A stretch of DNA of 64,000 bases, taken from contig NC_135562.1 in assembly GCF_964340395.1 (NCBI RefSeq), forward strand, positions 10,507,634-10,571,633. The letters run 5' to 3'. Positions 60,501-64,000 of this stretch are shown here, in pieces. How positions within the stretch are numbered: the first letter of the stretch is position 1; each line of letters starts with the position of its first letter. A program made the position numbers and the translations under genes. Origin of the DNA: Glandiceps talaboti. Lineage: Eukaryota > Hemichordata > Enteropneusta > Spengelidae. Under the pieces are notes generated by a model. It saw nothing but the letters and a program-made list of their open reading frames with translations. It was not told the DNA's origin and searched no databases.

Positions 60501-63500
60501 AAAATCCTGACTTCTTTGTGTTAGGTGATCTACAATTAAACAACAACAAAAATACATAAAAAGTTAACACTTGAAAATCTCAAGATTTTACCTTCAATAC
60601 TATGAGAACACAACTTGTGGTATATTTTGCAAAATTACAAATTCTTGTTCTTCCAATTGGCCTATTGAGAGCATGTGATAGTCATGTGATGTTTGATCAC
60701 ATGACATCACAGCACCAATCAGATCATACTTTGATATATCAGTTCTGAATAACACTATCAACTCAACCATACATTTGTAGGATCTCCATGACAACACAGT
60801 GCATACTAACCCAAACATATCGTCGTCATCGTCCCAATCTAACGTTGGCTTCTTGTCTTTCACCGGGGGTAGTGCTGCTTTTTTAAACTCAAGAGTTGGT
60901 TCAAAATCATCCATAAAATCATCAAAACTGTCTTTGACTTTGGGTTGCCCCCATCTTTTCCTTCCACTCTTTGCTTGAAGTGGTTTATTAAAGTTGTCTT
61001 TCTTAGCGACTGTTGATGTTGTTGATATTGTTTTAGGACCAATACCAGGTAAGGGGTTGTTATGCTGATTAGAAATGTCACTTAAGTAGTCCTTCTTTTG
61101 TGGTTGTTGTTGTTGTTGATATTTAGGTTGCACTGGAGGATGTGGTTGCACATGTTGTTGTTTTGTTGATTTCATAGAGAATCCAAACTCATCGTCATCG
61201 TCGTCATCAAATAACGACGGCTGTGGTTTCTTCTGCTGCTGTTGTTGTTGTTGCTGTCTTTGTAGACCCATGTATGAGTTTTGTTGTTGTTGTTGAGGTG
61301 GGGCCGGCTGGTACTGTGCCATAGGTGAGTTTCTTTGGGGTACCGGCATTTGCATGGACGACTGTGCAATTGGTTTAGAAGACAAATTCTGACCAACTTG
61401 AAAATAAGGGTAGCGTAGAGACTGAAATGGAAAGTAAGATACATGAGTCTATTTAAATCTTCTGTTTTTCAATTCAAAACTTTTGAAAATTTCATGACAT
61501 CATAACTATCGTACGGCCATAACAACTTGCTTGAAGCTTCCAACATTTTTCCTATAAGATTGTGCACTGCCTTGAATGAGGAAAATTTGCTTAACAACTA
61601 TCTTAGCATCATTTTCTCTGCCTGGTGGCATGGACTTGACACCATTACATATACCCCAGCCTTGACTTGTACCCACACCTGTGTGATTGTCAGATTGTAC
61701 AGCGCCCTCTAGAGTCTTACCTGAGCAGCTGAGGGCCTCTTCTGTGGATTCCATGCCATCATATCCTTCATCAATGTTATAGCTTCATTACTGGCATTTG
61801 GAATGAGTGTCTTGAGATTTACGGTTACAAGTTGAGGGAATTTAAAATTCATCATCTTGGCCAGTCTAAAGCCTTCCTCCCAATCATCCTGTGAGTATAA
61901 AATATAATTATATACATCAAATAAACAATCACAGTTTTCCGACAATTATCATAATGATGATAATCCTATCACCACCACCACCACCACCACCACGACCACC
62001 ACCATCACCACCACCACCACCACCACCACCACCACCACCACCACCACCACCACCCTCACCAGCAACCCAACCACCACACCATCATGTAATCCTGGTTGTC
62101 GTCATTGCGCTACCTTCTCATCATCATAGTCATCTCCATCATTATGGTTGTCATCGTGCACGTTCTGTATACACTGATTCCACAAACCATGACCACCTTT
62201 GAGTTGTGAGATTTCCAATAAAAGTCTTATGAACGACAATAAAGCAGAACACATTGCAGCTTTTTTGAAGAAATCAACCGATGGACAGTACAGTACAGTA
62301 TACCAGCACTGAGCTCATTATAAAGACTCACCTTTTTAGGAGTTCCTAGTACAGCACATATTTTAAAGATTTCATCGATCTCACTACTTCCCGGAAACAA
62401 TGGTCTGAGTGTGTAAAGTTCTGCCATTATACATCCCAATGCCCAAATATCTATTGGTGAACTATAGTTGGTAGACCTCAACAACACTTCAGGCGCACGA
62501 TACCTGGACAACGCAATTAACAAATACATGATACATTATAACACTGTAGCTAATGAGACAGTGTAGTGAATAAAGTAACAATTACTAACACGGCCATGCT
62601 GTTCTTAATCATGTACTAGTTTTTGGTAAACATCTTTCTGTAATATGTTATTTTGTCAACAGTCCTGGGAATGAGACATAAACAGATGTAACCCTTCACA
62701 AAAGGTCATGTGTACAGCCATAGACCCTACACAAAGTGTACGGCTTATTGATACTCACAATAGTTATGGACTAATTTAGTCATAACAATTTTTAACACAC
62801 TTCCTTTAAATTCAATACTTATGCCATGTACAAGCCAAGTTATTGTCTTTGAACAGAAAATATGGATTTATATACCCTGGTCATGCTATGTCATGACAAC
62901 TTGTGTCTACATCATCTGTTCTGTGGCACATAACCGGTGATGTAGACACAAGCAGTGGTACTCAAAATTGTTGTCAAAATGTTACAAATTGCCAAAATTA
63001 TTATTTTTGATTTTTCAAAATTTATGCTTTAAAGAGATATAATTATATTATTCTGCAATATTTTCTTCGTTCAGACAGAAAATACTTGTGACCTAAGGGT
63101 TTGTCAGTACTTGTCTATCAACTCGCAGTGACAAGGCCTTTAGGTCACTTGTATTTTCCTTGATTGAATGTAGAAAATATTTGGGAAAAATACCTAAATA
63201 TACACGTTTTTATAATAACTGTAATTGAAAGCATTATTGTGGTGTTGATCACAAATTTACAACAACAAAATTCAGAATCAATATTTGATGCCAAAATTAA
63301 AGTGGCACGCGCTTAGGTTAAAAACTTTTTACCCAAGTGAAATTACTCAAATAAAATCTTGATTCTAGTATAATACTGCATGCCTTCTATGACATTACAA
63401 TTGTCTCTCGTATTGTTGGAATAGAATATTATATTGCTGGGATTTCTTTGACATTTTTTATATGTATAATAATTTATATCATCGGATCGGTTTCTAAGTT

Positions 63501-63825
63501 ATATCTTAATACCAGGTTTGAGCTCAGTCAATTACAAGTGATGGATAGGTAGACTTCAGTAAGTAGAATACTGTGAGTACCAGCAAAAATGACGCCCCCC
63601 AAAAAACCATAAACCCAGTTTGTGTCCCTTTAACAATAGAAAACAAACATAAACCTGACCATAAAGTTATTGTGTTATAAATTCACACTTACCATCTGGT
63701 GGAAACGTAGTCTGTATATGGTGGCCTTGACCGGATTTCTCTAGCTAGACCAAAATCTGCTATCTTCACTAACTCTGGACCTGAACATAGTAAGTTTTCA
63801 GGTTTCATGTCACGATGGAAAAATC
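57514..63825 (-). CDS. MAK/CILK1-like: MAK/CILK1-type (RCK family) ciliary Ser/Thr kinase, 3' nine coding exons; 5' end outside window
   Basis: Exons (minus strand, 5' to 3'): 63693-63825, 62332-62503, 61721-61888, 60811-61421, 60399-60529, 60052-60147, 58196-58360, 57740-57839, 57514-57532. Phases agree; about 530 residues are present. Seen: catalytic loop [20 protein letters not shown], the activation motif TDY in [59 protein letters not shown] and RYPYFQVG, all close to human MAK/CILK1. A long C-terminal region follows with polyQ runs, a D6 stretch, [32 protein letters not shown], a Gly-rich exon and the terminal [22 protein letters not shown] is nearer MAK than CILK1, as I recall them. 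Known: RCK kinases act at cilia, limit length and control intraflagellar transport turnaround; CDK20 phosphorylates the TDY Thr. The N-lobe (Gly loop, Lys, Glu) lies beyond 64000. The 19 bp last exon codes only for the final residues. Confidence 0.95.
58601..58715. promoter_or_regulatory. Three evenly spaced CTCF-like motifs
   Basis: CCACTAGATGGCGCTGTT occurs exactly at 58601-58618, 58649-58666 and 58698-58715, spaced 48 and 49 bp, all in the same orientation. It fits the CTCF core CCASYAGRKGGCRS. The spacers differ (TATGAAAGGAGTGTCAC.., CATGAGCGGAGCAATAAG..), though GAAAGGAG/GAGCGGAG hints at an old tandem origin. They lie in the intron between kinase exons 60052-60147 and 58196-58360. Confidence 0.65.
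60019..60051 (-). other. Possible alternative 3' extension of a kinase exon (GC donor)
   Basis: The exon ending at 60052 uses a GTATGT donor in the model. Reading on stays open to TTTG|GCAAGT at 60019, a GC-AG-type donor in the same phase. It would add 11 residues ([11 protein letters not shown]) without changing the frame. Confidence 0.4.
61968..62058. repeat. (CCA)n microsatellite
   Basis: About 30 CCA/CAC trinucleotides with a few TCA and CGA variants, in a kinase intron. Confidence 0.97.
62895..62955. other. Perfect 15 bp inverted repeat with short loop
   Basis: CTTGTGTCTACATCA and TGATGTAGACACAAG face each other about 22 bp apart. It lies in a kinase intron and may be a remnant of a small foldback element. 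Confidence 0.75.
63055..63184. mobile_element. Hairpin element, CCTAAGGGGCC family, copy 3
   Basis: Ends CAATATTTTCTTCGTTCA and TTGAATGTAGAAAATATTTG are inverted. Inner arms GAAAATACTTGTGACCTAAG and CTTTAGGTCACTTGTATTTT pair closely. It sits in a kinase intron. Confidence 0.9.
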
Positions 63826-64000
63826 CTGTCAAAAATACAAACCAAAATTTTTTTTGTCAGAATGAAATTTACGTTCTTCAAATTTTTTTATCTGAACTTT
63901 GACAAATTTTCTGATCAAATTTTTTTTATCACAATGAACATTTTTTTCTGACCGAAATGTTTTCATCAGAATGAACATTTTTTGCTAACCAAAATATTTT

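Overview
This window is nuclear DNA from an animal. It is AT-rich and intron-rich, and full of microsatellites, minisatellites and short inverted-repeat elements, with consensus GT-AG introns and long non-coding tracts. The three genes recognised (a class A peptide GPCR, an RNF144-type RBR ubiquitin ligase and a MAK/CILK1-type kinase) are all bilaterian. Overall style, together with a ZNF862-like hAT relic, tRNA-like SINE sequence and AGAGGGCGCTG-bearing MITEs, suggests a marine invertebrate, perhaps a non-vertebrate deuterostome such as a hemichordate. That placement is inference only.

Layout. 0-2.5 kb: a minisatellite, a scrap of LINE reverse transcriptase and simple repeats. 2.5-6.3 kb: a decayed hAT-transposase gene (+) whose 5' part looks spliced into phase-1 exons, bracketed by two direct repeats of about 315 bp. 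6.3-12.1 kb: an intact single-exon somatostatin/opioid-like GPCR (8834-9793, +) with a TATA/Inr promoter and probable 5'-UTR intron, followed by a 0.7 kb foldback palindrome and MITEs; two inverted copies of one terminal-repeat family flank this block. 12-33 kb: gene-poor, mostly repeats. 33.7-42.3 kb: a complete eight-coding-exon RNF144-like gene (-), 308 aa, whose introns contain tandem arrays that include copies of its own splice donors. A candidate first non-coding exon lies near 51.2 kb. 43-53.5 kb: MITEs and hairpin elements. 57.5-63.8 kb: the 3' nine coding exons of a MAK/CILK1 kinase (-), whose N-lobe lies beyond the right edge; one intron carries three evenly spaced CTCF-like motifs.

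The genes are not an operon and no joint pathway is implied: a membrane receptor, a membrane-anchored E3 ligase and a ciliary kinase are simply neighbours. I found no clearly new enzymatic system. The most unusual items are the minisatellites containing duplicated 5' splice sites in the RNF144 gene, the triplet CTCF-like array, the direct-repeat-bracketed multi-exon hAT relic, and several MITE/foldback families with multiple copies in the window. All exon boundaries were read by eye from splice consensus, frame continuity and remembered family sequence; no alignment was run.
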